Below, one piece after another: positions 52,598 through 60,946 of a stretch of DNA of 62,193 nt. Both the position numbers and the translations under genes were made by a program. Source of the stretch: Bradyrhizobium pachyrhizi (lineage in GTDB: Bacteria; Pseudomonadota; Alphaproteobacteria; Rhizobiales; Xanthobacteraceae); assembly GCF_001189245.1 (NCBI RefSeq), contig NZ_LFIQ01000049.1, positions 1 through 62,193 on the forward strand, given 5' to 3'. A model generated the notes under the pieces. The model saw nothing but the letters and a program-made list of their open reading frames with translations, was not told the origin of the DNA and ran no database searches. Within the stretch, counting starts at the first letter, position 1. The number at the start of each line of letters is the position of its first letter.

Positions 52598-54170
52598 GAT
52601 CGCCTCCGGCGCGCAGCGCGGCGAGTTGCTTCCAGACCGGCCGCGACGCCAGCCTTGCCTCGAGATAGGTCGGGAAGATGCTGGCATAGCGCTTCGCCAG
52701 CGCAGCGTCCGGCGATTGCGGGCTACTGAGATGCGGCGCGACCCACTGCCCGGCACAGGCGCGCATGTCGGGATAGGCATCGATCGCGACCGCCGCGATC
52801 ATCGCAGCGCCCGCGGCGCCGGCCTCGGCGCGGCTGCAGATGCGGACGTCGCAATCCAGTGCGGCCCCGAGGATGGCACCAAGCGCACGGCTCTTCGCCG
52901 CGCCGCCCGTGATCCTGACGTCGCGCGGCAGCGAGCCCATCGCCGCATAGCAATCCCGCGCGGCGAAGGCCAAGCCCTCCATCACGCCGCGCATCAAGTC
53001 GCCATAGCGGTGACGCGAGCGCAGGCCGAAGAATTGCGCGCTGGCCTCATGCGCCACGAACGGACCGCGCTCACCGGCATCGGAAATGAACGGATGGAAC
53101 AGCACCTCGCCGGGCCTGGCCCGCAGCACCTGATCGTCGAGCCGGCGGATCAGCTCGGCGCGCGTGCGCGTCACGCCTTCCGCCGCCAGCATGTCGCAGG
53201 CGAGATCGAGCATCCAGTCGATATTCAGCGTCGCCGCCATGTTGGACTGCATCTGAGCATAATGACCCGGCACCGGGAACGGCATGGTGTAGCCGGTGGC
53301 CTCCCGGTTCAGCGTCACCGCGTCGGCGCTCGGCACCAGCCGCATATGCATGCCGGTCGAGCCTATGATGGTGCAGCCGACATCGGGTGACGGATCGTAG
53401 AGCCCGGCCCCGAGCGCATTGCAGATCACGTCCACATAGCCGAGGCACACCGGAACTCCTTCCGGCAGGCCGATCTCGATGGCGGCGGCCGCTGTCAGCG
53501 GATGCGTCATGACCGCGCCGTCAACGACCGGCGGGAACAGGCGCGTCAGGTCGGCGATACCGATCAACCGCGCGGTCTCCGCATCGAAGGCACGCTTGCG
53601 GAAATCACCGCAGGAGAACGTGGCTTCCGACGGATCGGTTGCGCGTTCACCGGTAAGCAGGAAATAGAGCCAGTCCTTGCAGTGGAAGGCCGTTGTCGCG
53701 CGAGCGATCGTGTCAGGCATATGGGCCTGCAGCCACGCCAGTTGCGGCCCCTGCTGGCAGGCATTGAGCCCGGAGCCGGTGCGGCGGTAGAGGGCCGCGT
53801 TGCGCTCGCCGGCGCGAATCTCCTCGACCAGCCGGCCGGCGCGCGAATCCAGCCACAGCAGCGCCGGCGCAACCGGCCGGCCGTCGTCGTCGATCAGCCA
53901 GGTGCCGTCGCCCTGCCCGGTGACCGCGACGGCCGCGATCCGCGCCGACAGGTCAGGCACTGACTTCGCCAGCGCACGAATCACCGCGACCGTATCGCTC
54001 CAGGTTTGCGCCATGTCCTGCTCGACGTGGCCGCTGGCCGGGCTAACGTACGCGTTCGGCCGCGAGACATCGGCAAGCTGCTCGCCGGTCAGCGTGAACG
54101 CCACGGCCTTGATCAGGGAGGTGCCGGCGTCAATGCCGATGATGACGTCGCGGCTGGCCGAAGCGGTCAT
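52590..54170 (-). CDS. FGGY-family carbohydrate kinase, erythritol kinase (EryA)-like
   Basis: 526 aa from MTASASRDVIIGIDAGTSLI at 54170. ATP-binding DAGTSLIKAVAF, substrate loop AVTGQGDGTWLIDDDGRPVA, APALLWLDSRAGRL, the FGGY signature region and late GGAAKSRALGAILGAALDCD. The QGDGTWLID and LWLDSRA segments resemble, from memory, EryA polyol kinases of Brucella and rhizobia more than glycerol or xylulose kinases. It would phosphorylate a tetritol or pentitol before the GlpD-like step. It begins 2 bases after the ATPase stop. Confidence 0.9.
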   Translation of the reverse strand: MTASASRDVIIGIDAGTSLIKAVAFTLTGEQLADVSRPNAYVSPASGHVEQDMAQTWSDTVAVIRALAKSVPDLSARIAAVAVTGQGDGTWLIDDDGRPVAPALLWLDSRAGRLVEEIRAGERNAALYRRTGSGLNACQQGPQLAWLQAHMPDTIARATTAFHCKDWLYFLLTGERATDPSEATFSCGDFRKRAFDAETARLIGIADLTRLFPPVVDGAVMTHPLTAAAAIEIGLPEGVPVCLGYVDVICNALGAGLYDPSPDVGCTIIGSTGMHMRLVPSADAVTLNREATGYTMPFPVPGHYAQMQSNMAATLNIDWMLDLACDMLAAEGVTRTRAELIRRLDDQVLRARPGEVLFHPFISDAGERGPFVAHEASAQFFGLRSRHRYGDLMRGVMEGLAFAARDCYAAMGSLPRDVRITGGAAKSRALGAILGAALDCDVRICSRAEAGAAGAAMIAAVAIDAYPDMRACAGQWVAPHLSSPQSPDAALAKRYASIFPTYLEARLASRPVWKQLAALRAGGDHV

Positions 54171-54172
54171 CG

Positions 54173-55294
54173 TCACGCTCCCTCCGCATGGCGAATGCAG
54201 GTCCCGTCGCCGCCGAAGATGTGCAGGTGACGCGGCTCCAGCGCGAACGAGACGATCTCTCCCGGCCGCGCGGCGACGCGGCCCGGCGTGACCGCGATCA
54301 GCATGCGGCCGCCGCAATCGCCGGCGACATGCGATTGATCGCCGAGCCACTGGTTGGAGACGACCTTGACCCTGACGTCACCGGTCCCGACCACGATCTT
54401 CTGCGGACGAATGCCGATCCGCACCTGCGGCGTGGCCGCGAGCGTCTTCGCCGCCTCAACGTCGAGTCCGGCGCCGGCGATATCGAAACGCATGTCGGTT
54501 CCGACCGACAGGCGGAAGCCGCTATCCGACCGCATCACCTCCGCGTCGAGCAGGTTCATCGGCGGCTCGCCAATGAAGCTTGCGACGAACAGATTGGCGG
54601 GCCGGCCCTTCAGCTCCTTCTCGCTGGCGAATTGCTGCAGCACGCCGCCTTCCATGACGGCGATGCGGTCGGCCAGCGCACTCGCTTCGGTCTGGTCGTG
54701 GGTGACGAAGATCGCGGTCATGCCGCGCTCGGCAAGCAGGCTCTTGATCCGGCCACGCAGCACCGCGCGCAGCTGCGGTTCGAGCTGCCCCATCGGCTCA
54801 TCGAGCAGATAAAGATCGGCGTCGCGCACCAGCGCCCGCGCCAGCGACACGCGCTGCTGCTGGCCGCCGGAGATCGCGCGCGGATAGCTGTCAAGGATGT
54901 CCTCGATCTCGACCAGGCGGGCGATCTCGTCGACGCGGCGCGTTACCTCCGCGCGCGGCAGCTGGGCGGATTTCAGCGCGAACGCAATGTTCTCGCGGAC
55001 CGTGAGCGGCGGATAGAGCGAGTAGCCCTCGAACGCCATCGCGACCTTGCGCCGCGCCGGCGGCAGCTCGTGGATCCGCCGCCCGCCGAGCGCGATCGAT
55101 CCGGCGGAGACGTCCTCGAAGCCTGCGATCATGCGCAACGTCGATGTCTTGCCGCAGCCCGATGATCCCAACAGTGCGACGATCTCTCCCTTCTCGACCG
55201 CCATGTCGAGTGCGCGCACCGCATGCACCGGCTCTTTTCCGCGGCTGCGGTAGACCTTGTCGATGCCTCGAAGCTCGAGCATGTCCATGACCAT
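54173..55294 (-). CDS. ABC transporter ATP-binding protein, unusual Q-loop and D-loop (polyol importer)
   Basis: 373 aa. Walker A GSSGCGKTS, signature ISGGQQQRVSLARAL, catalytic LLDEPMGQLEPQL and H-loop FVTHDQTEASALA are present. The Q-loop reads AFEGYSLYPPLTV, with Glu in place of the usual Gln, and the D-loop is GQLEP instead of SNLDA. A TOBE-type domain ends the protein (RIGIRPQKIVVGTGDV). It is second of two divergent ATPases and likely heterodimerises with the 55301 product. The start may be two codons downstream. Confidence 0.88.
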   Translation of the reverse strand: MVMDMLELRGIDKVYRSRGKEPVHAVRALDMAVEKGEIVALLGSSGCGKTSTLRMIAGFEDVSAGSIALGGRRIHELPPARRKVAMAFEGYSLYPPLTVRENIAFALKSAQLPRAEVTRRVDEIARLVEIEDILDSYPRAISGGQQQRVSLARALVRDADLYLLDEPMGQLEPQLRAVLRGRIKSLLAERGMTAIFVTHDQTEASALADRIAVMEGGVLQQFASEKELKGRPANLFVASFIGEPPMNLLDAEVMRSDSGFRLSVGTDMRFDIAGAGLDVEAAKTLAATPQVRIGIRPQKIVVGTGDVRVKVVSNQWLGDQSHVAGDCGGRMLIAVTPGRVAARPGEIVSFALEPRHLHIFGGDGTCIRHAEGA

Positions 55295-55300
55295 CCGCTC

Positions 55301-56404
55301 CTATGCCGCCTTGAGCCGGTGCGACGCCCCGATCCGCAGCCCCGTCGCGCGATCGAACAGCATCGCGGCGTCGGGCGCGAAGCGAACGAAAACGGCATCG
55401 TCAGCCGCGCCTTGCGGTGCATCCGGCGGCAGCGCCGCCAGCCATTCCGTTCCGTCGGCAAGACGGAGCAGCAGCACCGCCTTCTCGTGCATCGGCGTGA
55501 TCGCGAGAATGCGCGCCGGGATGGCGTCGTCGGTGGACGCGGACGAAACCGCGAGATCCTCCGGCCGGACGCCCAGCCAACATGCACCGGCCGGCGCTGC
55601 GCCATCGGCCGCCCCGAGCCGCATCCTGGCGCCGGCGACCGTGGCCAACAACATGCCGTGTTCCGCCACCGGCGATACCTCGGCGAGGTTGATGGTCGGA
55701 TCGCCGAACAGGCGCGCGATCGCTACCGACGCGGGTTGGGCATAGATATCGGCAGGCGTCGCGACCTGCGCGAGCCGGCCGTCGATCAAGACTGCGATGC
55801 GGTCGGCGATCGCCATCGCCTCACGATAGTCCTGGGTCACGTAAAGCACGGCGGCAGTGCCGCGCCGCAGCAGATTCGGCAGCTCGAGCCGCATCTCGTA
55901 GCGCAGCTTGGCGTCGACATTGCGCAAGGGATCATCCAGCAGCAGGACATCCGGATTGCCGATCAGCGCCCGCGCCAGCGCCGTGCGCTGCTTCTGTCCG
56001 TTCGACAATTCGCGCGGCGCGTGACCGAGCACGTGCTCGATCTTGAGCAGCCTGCTGATCGCGGCAACGCGGCCGGCGACATCGCCGCCGCCGGCCCTGG
56101 CGCGCAGGCCGCTTGCGATATTGTCGCGGGCGGTCATGTGCGGGAACAAGGCAAAGTTCTGGAATGCCATGCCGATCCCGCGCCGCTCCGGCGGAGCACC
56201 GACCACCGAGCGGCCGCCGACGAGGATATCGCCGTCGTCGGGCTCGAACATGCCCGCGATCATGCGCAGCAGCACCGTCTTGCCGCTGCCGGACGGTCCG
56301 AACACCGCCACGATCTCGCCGGGTTCGACGGCCAGCGACAATCCGTCGGCGGGCCGTGCCGCACCGAATGCCTTGCTCACCGAGTTGATCTCGAGACGCG
56401 CCAT
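55301..56404 (-). CDS. ABC transporter ATP-binding protein with degenerate catalytic motifs (polyol importer)
   Basis: 367 aa. Walker A GPSGSGKTV and Q-loop FQNFALFPHM are normal. The signature is LSNGQKQRTALARAL (SNGQ for SGGQ), Walker B ends LLLDDPLRNVDA (Asp for the catalytic Glu), and the H-loop reads YVTQDYREAM (Gln for His). This subunit is probably weak or inactive as a hydrolase on its own site. It is 6 bases before the partner ATPase gene and 4 bases after the permease. Confidence 0.9.
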   Translation of the reverse strand: MARLEINSVSKAFGAARPADGLSLAVEPGEIVAVFGPSGSGKTVLLRMIAGMFEPDDGDILVGGRSVVGAPPERRGIGMAFQNFALFPHMTARDNIASGLRARAGGGDVAGRVAAISRLLKIEHVLGHAPRELSNGQKQRTALARALIGNPDVLLLDDPLRNVDAKLRYEMRLELPNLLRRGTAAVLYVTQDYREAMAIADRIAVLIDGRLAQVATPADIYAQPASVAIARLFGDPTINLAEVSPVAEHGMLLATVAGARMRLGAADGAAPAGACWLGVRPEDLAVSSASTDDAIPARILAITPMHEKAVLLLRLADGTEWLAALPPDAPQGAADDAVFVRFAPDAAMLFDRATGLRIGASHRLKAA

Positions 56405-56408
56405 CGGA

Positions 56409-57266
56409 TCAGCCTTTCACCGCGCCGAGCGAGAGACCCTCGACCAGATAGCGCTGCGCATAGAGCGCGAGCAACAGGGTCGGCGTCACCGACAGCACGA
56501 TCGCCGCCGCGATCTGGCCGTACTGGATTCCCGATGCGGTGACGAAGGCGAGCGCGCCGACCGTCACCGGCTGCTTGTCGGCGGAGGCCAGGATCAGAGC
56601 GAAGACGAAATTGTTCCAGCAGAAGATGAACGACAGCAGCCCCGCCGCGGCGATCCCCGGCCCAGCCAGCGGCACCGCGATTCTCGTGAAGGCCTCGCGC
56701 CAGGAATGCCCGGCCAGTCGGTAGGCATGCTCGATATCGGGGCTGATATCCTCGAAATAGCCGCGCACGATCCACAGGATCAACGGCAGCGCGATCAACT
56801 GATAGACCCAGACGATCCCGAAGTAGGTGTCGTTCAACCCGAGCTCCTGGTAGTACAGCGACAGCGGCAGGAGCACGAGCAGCGGCGGCGCAAAGCGGAA
56901 CGACAGCAGCGTGAACGCAATGCTCTCGCCGAGGCGGAATTTGAAGCGCGCAAAGGCGTAGGCGGCCGGCACGCCGAGCAGCAGCGCCAGCAGCACCGCC
57001 GCGCTCGACAACACGACGCTGTTAAACAAATTGCGCATGAAGGAGATCTGCAGATTGCCGGCCGCGGTGCGCAGCTGGCCGGAGATCAGCGCCTCGTAAT
57101 TGGCAAGCGTCGGCTCGAACAGGATCCGCGGCGGGATCCGCAGGATCTGCTCGTTGGTCTGGAACGACATCAGGAAGATCCAGACGATCGGAAACATGAA
57201 GAAGATCAGGATCAGCGTGAGCGCCACGCCGCGGAAGATGCGACCGGCAAGGCTGGAATGTTCCAT
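56409..57266 (-). CDS. ABC transporter permease (CUT1, MalG-like), polyol importer
   Basis: 285 aa from MEHSSLAGRIFRGVALTLIL at 57266. Six helices; the EAA loop is IEHAYRLAGHSWREAFTRIA, with His-Ala-Tyr-Arg replacing the usual EEAAxxDG start; the end is GLSLGAVKG. The altered coupling loop faces the two unusual ATPases. It is 14 bases after the first permease gene. Confidence 0.9.
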   Translation of the reverse strand: MEHSSLAGRIFRGVALTLILIFFMFPIVWIFLMSFQTNEQILRIPPRILFEPTLANYEALISGQLRTAAGNLQISFMRNLFNSVVLSSAAVLLALLLGVPAAYAFARFKFRLGESIAFTLLSFRFAPPLLVLLPLSLYYQELGLNDTYFGIVWVYQLIALPLILWIVRGYFEDISPDIEHAYRLAGHSWREAFTRIAVPLAGPGIAAAGLLSFIFCWNNFVFALILASADKQPVTVGALAFVTASGIQYGQIAAAIVLSVTPTLLLALYAQRYLVEGLSLGAVKG

Positions 57267-57280
57267 CGCTCCTCTCCCCG

Positions 57281-58216
57281 TCACGTGTGGCCGTGCGCAC
57301 GCGCGCGCAGCCGCAGCCAGTTCTTGATGAAGATGTTCGACAGGATGTTGGTGATCAGCCATAGGATCATCAACAGCGCCGCCGATCTGCCGACATTGGT
57401 GTACTGGAAGAACTCCAGATAGGCCTGCACCTGGAACACCATCAGCCGGTCACCCGGCCCGCCCTGCGTCATCGCATAGATGATGTCGAACTGCTGGATC
57501 GAATCGAGCAGCCGGAACAGCGACGCCGTGATGATGTAGGGCGCCAGCATCGGCAGGGTGATGCGGAAGAACACAAAGCTCGCCGGCACGCCGTCGAGTG
57601 CTGCGGCCTCGAACGGCTGCCGCGGCAGCGAGCGCAGCCCCGCCAGCAGCAGGATCATGATGAAGGGCGTGTAGACCCAGACATCGACCAGCACGACCGT
57701 GAACAGCGCACTCGATGGATCGGAGGCCCATTTGAAATCGGTGACGCCGAACAGGCCGACCAGATAGGACAGGATGCCGAAGCTCGGATTGGTCATCAGC
57801 TTCCACATCAGCGCGGCGATCGCCGGCGCCGTCATCAGCGGCAGCAGCAGCATGATCGACACCGCATTGTGGAAGCGGGTCGGCCGGCGCAGCAGCAGCG
57901 CGATGCCAAGACCGAGCAGCAGCTCGAGCACGACCGTGACCACGGTATAGGTGATCGAGACGCGGAACGTATTCCAGAACGCCGGGTCGGACAGGAAGTC
58001 GATGTAGTTTCCGGCGCCGATAAAGCCGCGCAGATGAGGCAGGTTCAGCCGGTAGCGCTGCAGCGAGTAGACCGCCGCGGTCACGAACGGAACCAGGATC
58101 GCCACGCAGACGAGCAGCGCCGGCAGGCTGAGCAGATAAGGCAAGAGGCGCACGCGCGGCCTTGGTTTGGCCGGCGTTGCCTGCGCGTTCGTCTGGAGAA
58201 GTTGGACCATGCTCAT
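57281..58216 (-). CDS. ABC transporter permease (CUT1, MalF/UgpA-like), polyol importer
   Basis: 311 aa. Helices begin at LLPYLLSLPALLVCVAILVP. The EAA loop is PFEAAALDGVPASFVFFRIT; GGPG turn AMTQGGPGDRLMVFQVQAY. Start at 58216 (MSMVQLL) or 58210. A strong hairpin lies just upstream, between it and the binding-protein gene. Confidence 0.9.
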   Translation of the reverse strand: MSMVQLLQTNAQATPAKPRPRVRLLPYLLSLPALLVCVAILVPFVTAAVYSLQRYRLNLPHLRGFIGAGNYIDFLSDPAFWNTFRVSITYTVVTVVLELLLGLGIALLLRRPTRFHNAVSIMLLLPLMTAPAIAALMWKLMTNPSFGILSYLVGLFGVTDFKWASDPSSALFTVVLVDVWVYTPFIMILLLAGLRSLPRQPFEAAALDGVPASFVFFRITLPMLAPYIITASLFRLLDSIQQFDIIYAMTQGGPGDRLMVFQVQAYLEFFQYTNVGRSAALLMILWLITNILSNIFIKNWLRLRARAHGHT

Positions 58217-58248
58217 GATGATAAGAGATCGCGTTCGGCTGGCAAACG

Positions 58249-58285
58249 CCGCCGGCTCGGATGGGACAAGGGTCCGAGCCGGCGG
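58249..58285 (-). promoter_or_regulatory. Intercistronic hairpin between binding protein and permease genes
   Basis: Perfect 13-bp stem (CCGCCGGCTCGGA / TCCGAGCCGGCGG) with an 11-base loop, in the 111-base gap after the binding-protein gene. Confidence 0.7.
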
Positions 58286-58327
58286 ATGGGTGCGGTGCGG
58301 GGGATCAGGCACCGCACAGTTGATCCG

Positions 58328-59767
58328 TCAGCCGAGACCGGCCTGCTTGAGCTGGCGGTTGATGCTGTCGGCGAGCTTGTCGAGCCCCTCGTCGACGCTG
58401 ACCTCCTTGGCCACCATCTTCTGCAGCGAGGCGGCCCATTCCGTCGTCAGGTCGAAGAACAGCGGCTGCGCCGTGAAGTAGATCTTGGCGCCGGGCGACG
58501 ACATGTCGTGCTGCTCGAGATAGCCGGGATAGGATTTCGCGATGCGGTCGCGGAATTCGCTGTCCTTCCACACCGATGCGCGAACCGGGTTGACGAAGTC
58601 CATCTTGCGCGCGCCGAACAGGTCGTGCTCGACGGATGCCGCCCACTGCATGAACAGCCAGGCCGCCTCCTTCTGCTTGGAGAAGCTCGACATCGCGAGC
58701 GACCAGATCCAGACATTCGGGGTCGGCGCCTTGGCGGCCGGATTGGCCGCGAACGGCGCATAGCCGAGATGCCCCTTCTCCTTGTTGTCGCCGCCGTTCA
58801 TGAAATAGCCGAGAATGTCGGCGTCGAAGATCATGCCCGAGGCGCCGGCGCCGAGATCGGTGCCGACCTGGTACCAGGTGTAAGTCGACCAGTTCTTCGG
58901 GCCCGAGGTCTGGATCATCTTGACCCATTTGTCGTGGAAATCCTTCGAGGCCTTGGTGTTCATCGCGGCCTTCAGCTTGCCGCCCTCCATCACGAAATCC
59001 TTCTGGCCGAAGTTCGAATAGGCCGACAGGAAGCCGGGATGGATGGTCGCCCAGGAGCGCGAGCCCCGCACGCCGACGCCGTAGGGACCGCCGGCGTCCT
59101 TGGTGATCTTGGCCGCGACCTCCAGCATCTCGTCGAGGTTCTTGGGCGGCTTGACGCCCACCTTGTCGAAGACGTTGCGGTTGTAGGTGATGTTGTTGAG
59201 CTCATAGCCCCAGGGGATGCACCACTGCTTGGCCTTGCCCGAGCCGAGCTCGGAGCCGGCGACGCCGTCCCACGCGGTCGAGGCGCGCAGGCCCGGCAGC
59301 ACGTCGTCCCAGGCGAAGGCCGGGTTGGTCTTGGCCGGATCCTTGATGTAGGTGTTGAGGTCTTCGATCCAGCCCGCCGGACCATAGGTCCAGGTCATGT
59401 AGGCGCCGGTCATGAAGGCATCGTACTGGTCCGACTTCGACGACAGCGCCGCCGTCACCTTGTCGAAATAGACGTCCTCCGGGAAGATGTCGTAGGTGAC
59501 GTTCATGCCGGTGAGCGTCTTGAACGCCTCGATGTCGCCGATCATCGCATCGACATAGGGGTGCTTGTTGAGCAGCAGCTTGACGCTCTTGCCGCTCTGG
59601 GCCTTCCAGTTGAAGTCGGCGGCCATCGCCTTCGACATCGAGGAGGCGAAAGCGGCGTTGGCGGCGATGCCCGCGATGCCGAGCTTGGCGGCGCCGTCCA
59701 GGAGATCGCGGCGGCTGATGCGTTTGGCAGCGTAGGAGTCGAACAGATTCTTCTCGCGATCGAACAT
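58328..59767 (-). CDS. ABC transporter sugar/polyol-binding protein (Tat-exported)
   Basis: 479 aa. The N-terminus contains KRISRRDLLDGAAKLGIAGI, a twin-arginine signal, cleaved near SKAMAADFNW. Family 1 solute-binding fold: PEDVYFDKVTAALSSKSDQY, WCIPWGYELNNITYNRNVFD, VRGSRSWATIHPGFLSAYSN. First structural gene after the SorC regulator (28-base gap). Ligand inferred from the operon: a polyol. Confidence 0.92.
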   Translation of the reverse strand: MFDREKNLFDSYAAKRISRRDLLDGAAKLGIAGIAANAAFASSMSKAMAADFNWKAQSGKSVKLLLNKHPYVDAMIGDIEAFKTLTGMNVTYDIFPEDVYFDKVTAALSSKSDQYDAFMTGAYMTWTYGPAGWIEDLNTYIKDPAKTNPAFAWDDVLPGLRASTAWDGVAGSELGSGKAKQWCIPWGYELNNITYNRNVFDKVGVKPPKNLDEMLEVAAKITKDAGGPYGVGVRGSRSWATIHPGFLSAYSNFGQKDFVMEGGKLKAAMNTKASKDFHDKWVKMIQTSGPKNWSTYTWYQVGTDLGAGASGMIFDADILGYFMNGGDNKEKGHLGYAPFAANPAAKAPTPNVWIWSLAMSSFSKQKEAAWLFMQWAASVEHDLFGARKMDFVNPVRASVWKDSEFRDRIAKSYPGYLEQHDMSSPGAKIYFTAQPLFFDLTTEWAASLQKMVAKEVSVDEGLDKLADSINRQLKQAGLG

Positions 59768-59795
59768 GTATTTCCTCTCCTTGTTGACGCTTGTT

Positions 59796-60812
59796 TTATG
59801 TGTCCTTCCGGGTCTTGCTTCTTGTCTTGCCGGATGTGGTCTCCGGCTTGTCGGTGGCGAGCGCCTTTGCGGTCGCTTCGTCGATGATGAGGCCGTGCAG
59901 AACGCCGCTGCGCAGCACGCCGCGCAGCGCGGTCACCTTGGCCGGCCCGCCGGCGATGGCGACGATCCGGTGCTTCCTGAGATCGGGCATGCTCATTGAG
60001 GTGGCGCGGGCCGACAGGTCGGTGTCCAGCACCGTTCCGTCGGCGCTGAAGAAATGCCCGAGCAGGTCGGCGCAGGCGCCGACGCGCTTCAGCTCGACGA
60101 CCTCGTCGGGCTTGATCATGCCGCTCGACACCAGGAAGCCGTCGCGGCTGACCTGGCCGATGCCGACGAACAGCAGCGAGGCCTTGCGCGCCAGAGCGAA
60201 CACGTCGGCGATGCCGAATTGCTGCATCAGAACGGCGCGGTCGGCGACCGAATTGGCGAACACCGGCACCGGCAGCAGATAGGCTTCCGCGCCGGTGCGC
60301 TCGGCGAGCTTGTGAATCACGTCGAACGGATTGGCGGCAAATTTCCGCGTCAGTCCGCCGAGCAGCGACACGAACTGCGCGTCGCGCGCAGGCGTCTGCG
60401 GCATCTGCTCGACGACGGCTGCAAGCGTGCGGCCATGACCGACGCCGATCACCTTGTCCTGGCCGCGCTCCAGGATCTGGCGCAGGAAGCTCGCGCCTTC
60501 CAGCGCCAGCGCCTTCAGCGGCAGATCGCCCTCGCCGAGATCAGGCGCGACGCGGCAGAACGAAAGGCCGAAGCGCTGCGCGATATCGTTCTCGAGCGCG
60601 ACGCATTCGGCGACCGGTCCCTCGACGAACACGCGGATCATGCCCTCGCGGCTGGCGCGCGCGATCAGGCGATGCGCCTTGGTGCTCTGGATGTTGAGGC
60701 GATCGGCGACCTCCGACTGGGTGAGCCCCGCCGCGAAATACAGCCACGCCGCGCGCGTCGCGAGCGACGCCTCGCCGTCGATCACCGGCAACCTGTCGGG
60801 CGGGGGTGCCAT
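59796..60812 (-). CDS. SorC/DeoR-type sugar-binding transcriptional regulator (EryD-like)
   Basis: 338 aa. N-terminal HTH: RAAWLYFAAGLTQSEVADRL, NIQSTKAHRLIARASREGMI. The effector domain is NagB-like (VIGVGHGRTLAAVVEQMPQT; QFVSLLGGLTRKFAANPFDV; VGIGQVSRDGFLVSSGM). EryD, which represses erythritol genes in Brucella, belongs here. It heads the minus-strand operon and is divergent from an FGGY kinase gene; a CTGCAA-N4-TTGCAG palindrome lies between. The C-terminus is Lys/Thr-rich. Confidence 0.93.
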   Translation of the reverse strand: MAPPPDRLPVIDGEASLATRAAWLYFAAGLTQSEVADRLNIQSTKAHRLIARASREGMIRVFVEGPVAECVALENDIAQRFGLSFCRVAPDLGEGDLPLKALALEGASFLRQILERGQDKVIGVGHGRTLAAVVEQMPQTPARDAQFVSLLGGLTRKFAANPFDVIHKLAERTGAEAYLLPVPVFANSVADRAVLMQQFGIADVFALARKASLLFVGIGQVSRDGFLVSSGMIKPDEVVELKRVGACADLLGHFFSADGTVLDTDLSARATSMSMPDLRKHRIVAIAGGPAKVTALRGVLRSGVLHGLIIDEATAKALATDKPETTSGKTRSKTRKDT

Positions 60813-60847
60813 ATCAGGAAAAGTCCGCTTGCAAATTTCTTCACGTC

Positions 60848-60863
60848 CTGCAAAAAATTGCAG
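60848..60863. promoter_or_regulatory. Probable SorC operator, perfect palindrome
   Basis: CTGCAA-AAAA-TTGCAG, with a related TTGCAAATTT at 60829-60838, in the 134-base gap between the SorC gene and the divergent kinase. Confidence 0.6.
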
Positions 60864-60946
60864 AGGCCGAACGGGGCGTCAATCCCCCAAACGTGCTGCA
60901 GCGCAACCAATGTCGTCGCGCGCGCACCAGAGAGCGATGAGGTCGC

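Noticed and set aside
57869..59887. 672-codon open frame on the plus strand
   Set aside because: Antisense to the binding-protein and permease genes, which have clear family motifs; the product is Arg/Gly/His-rich with no domain.
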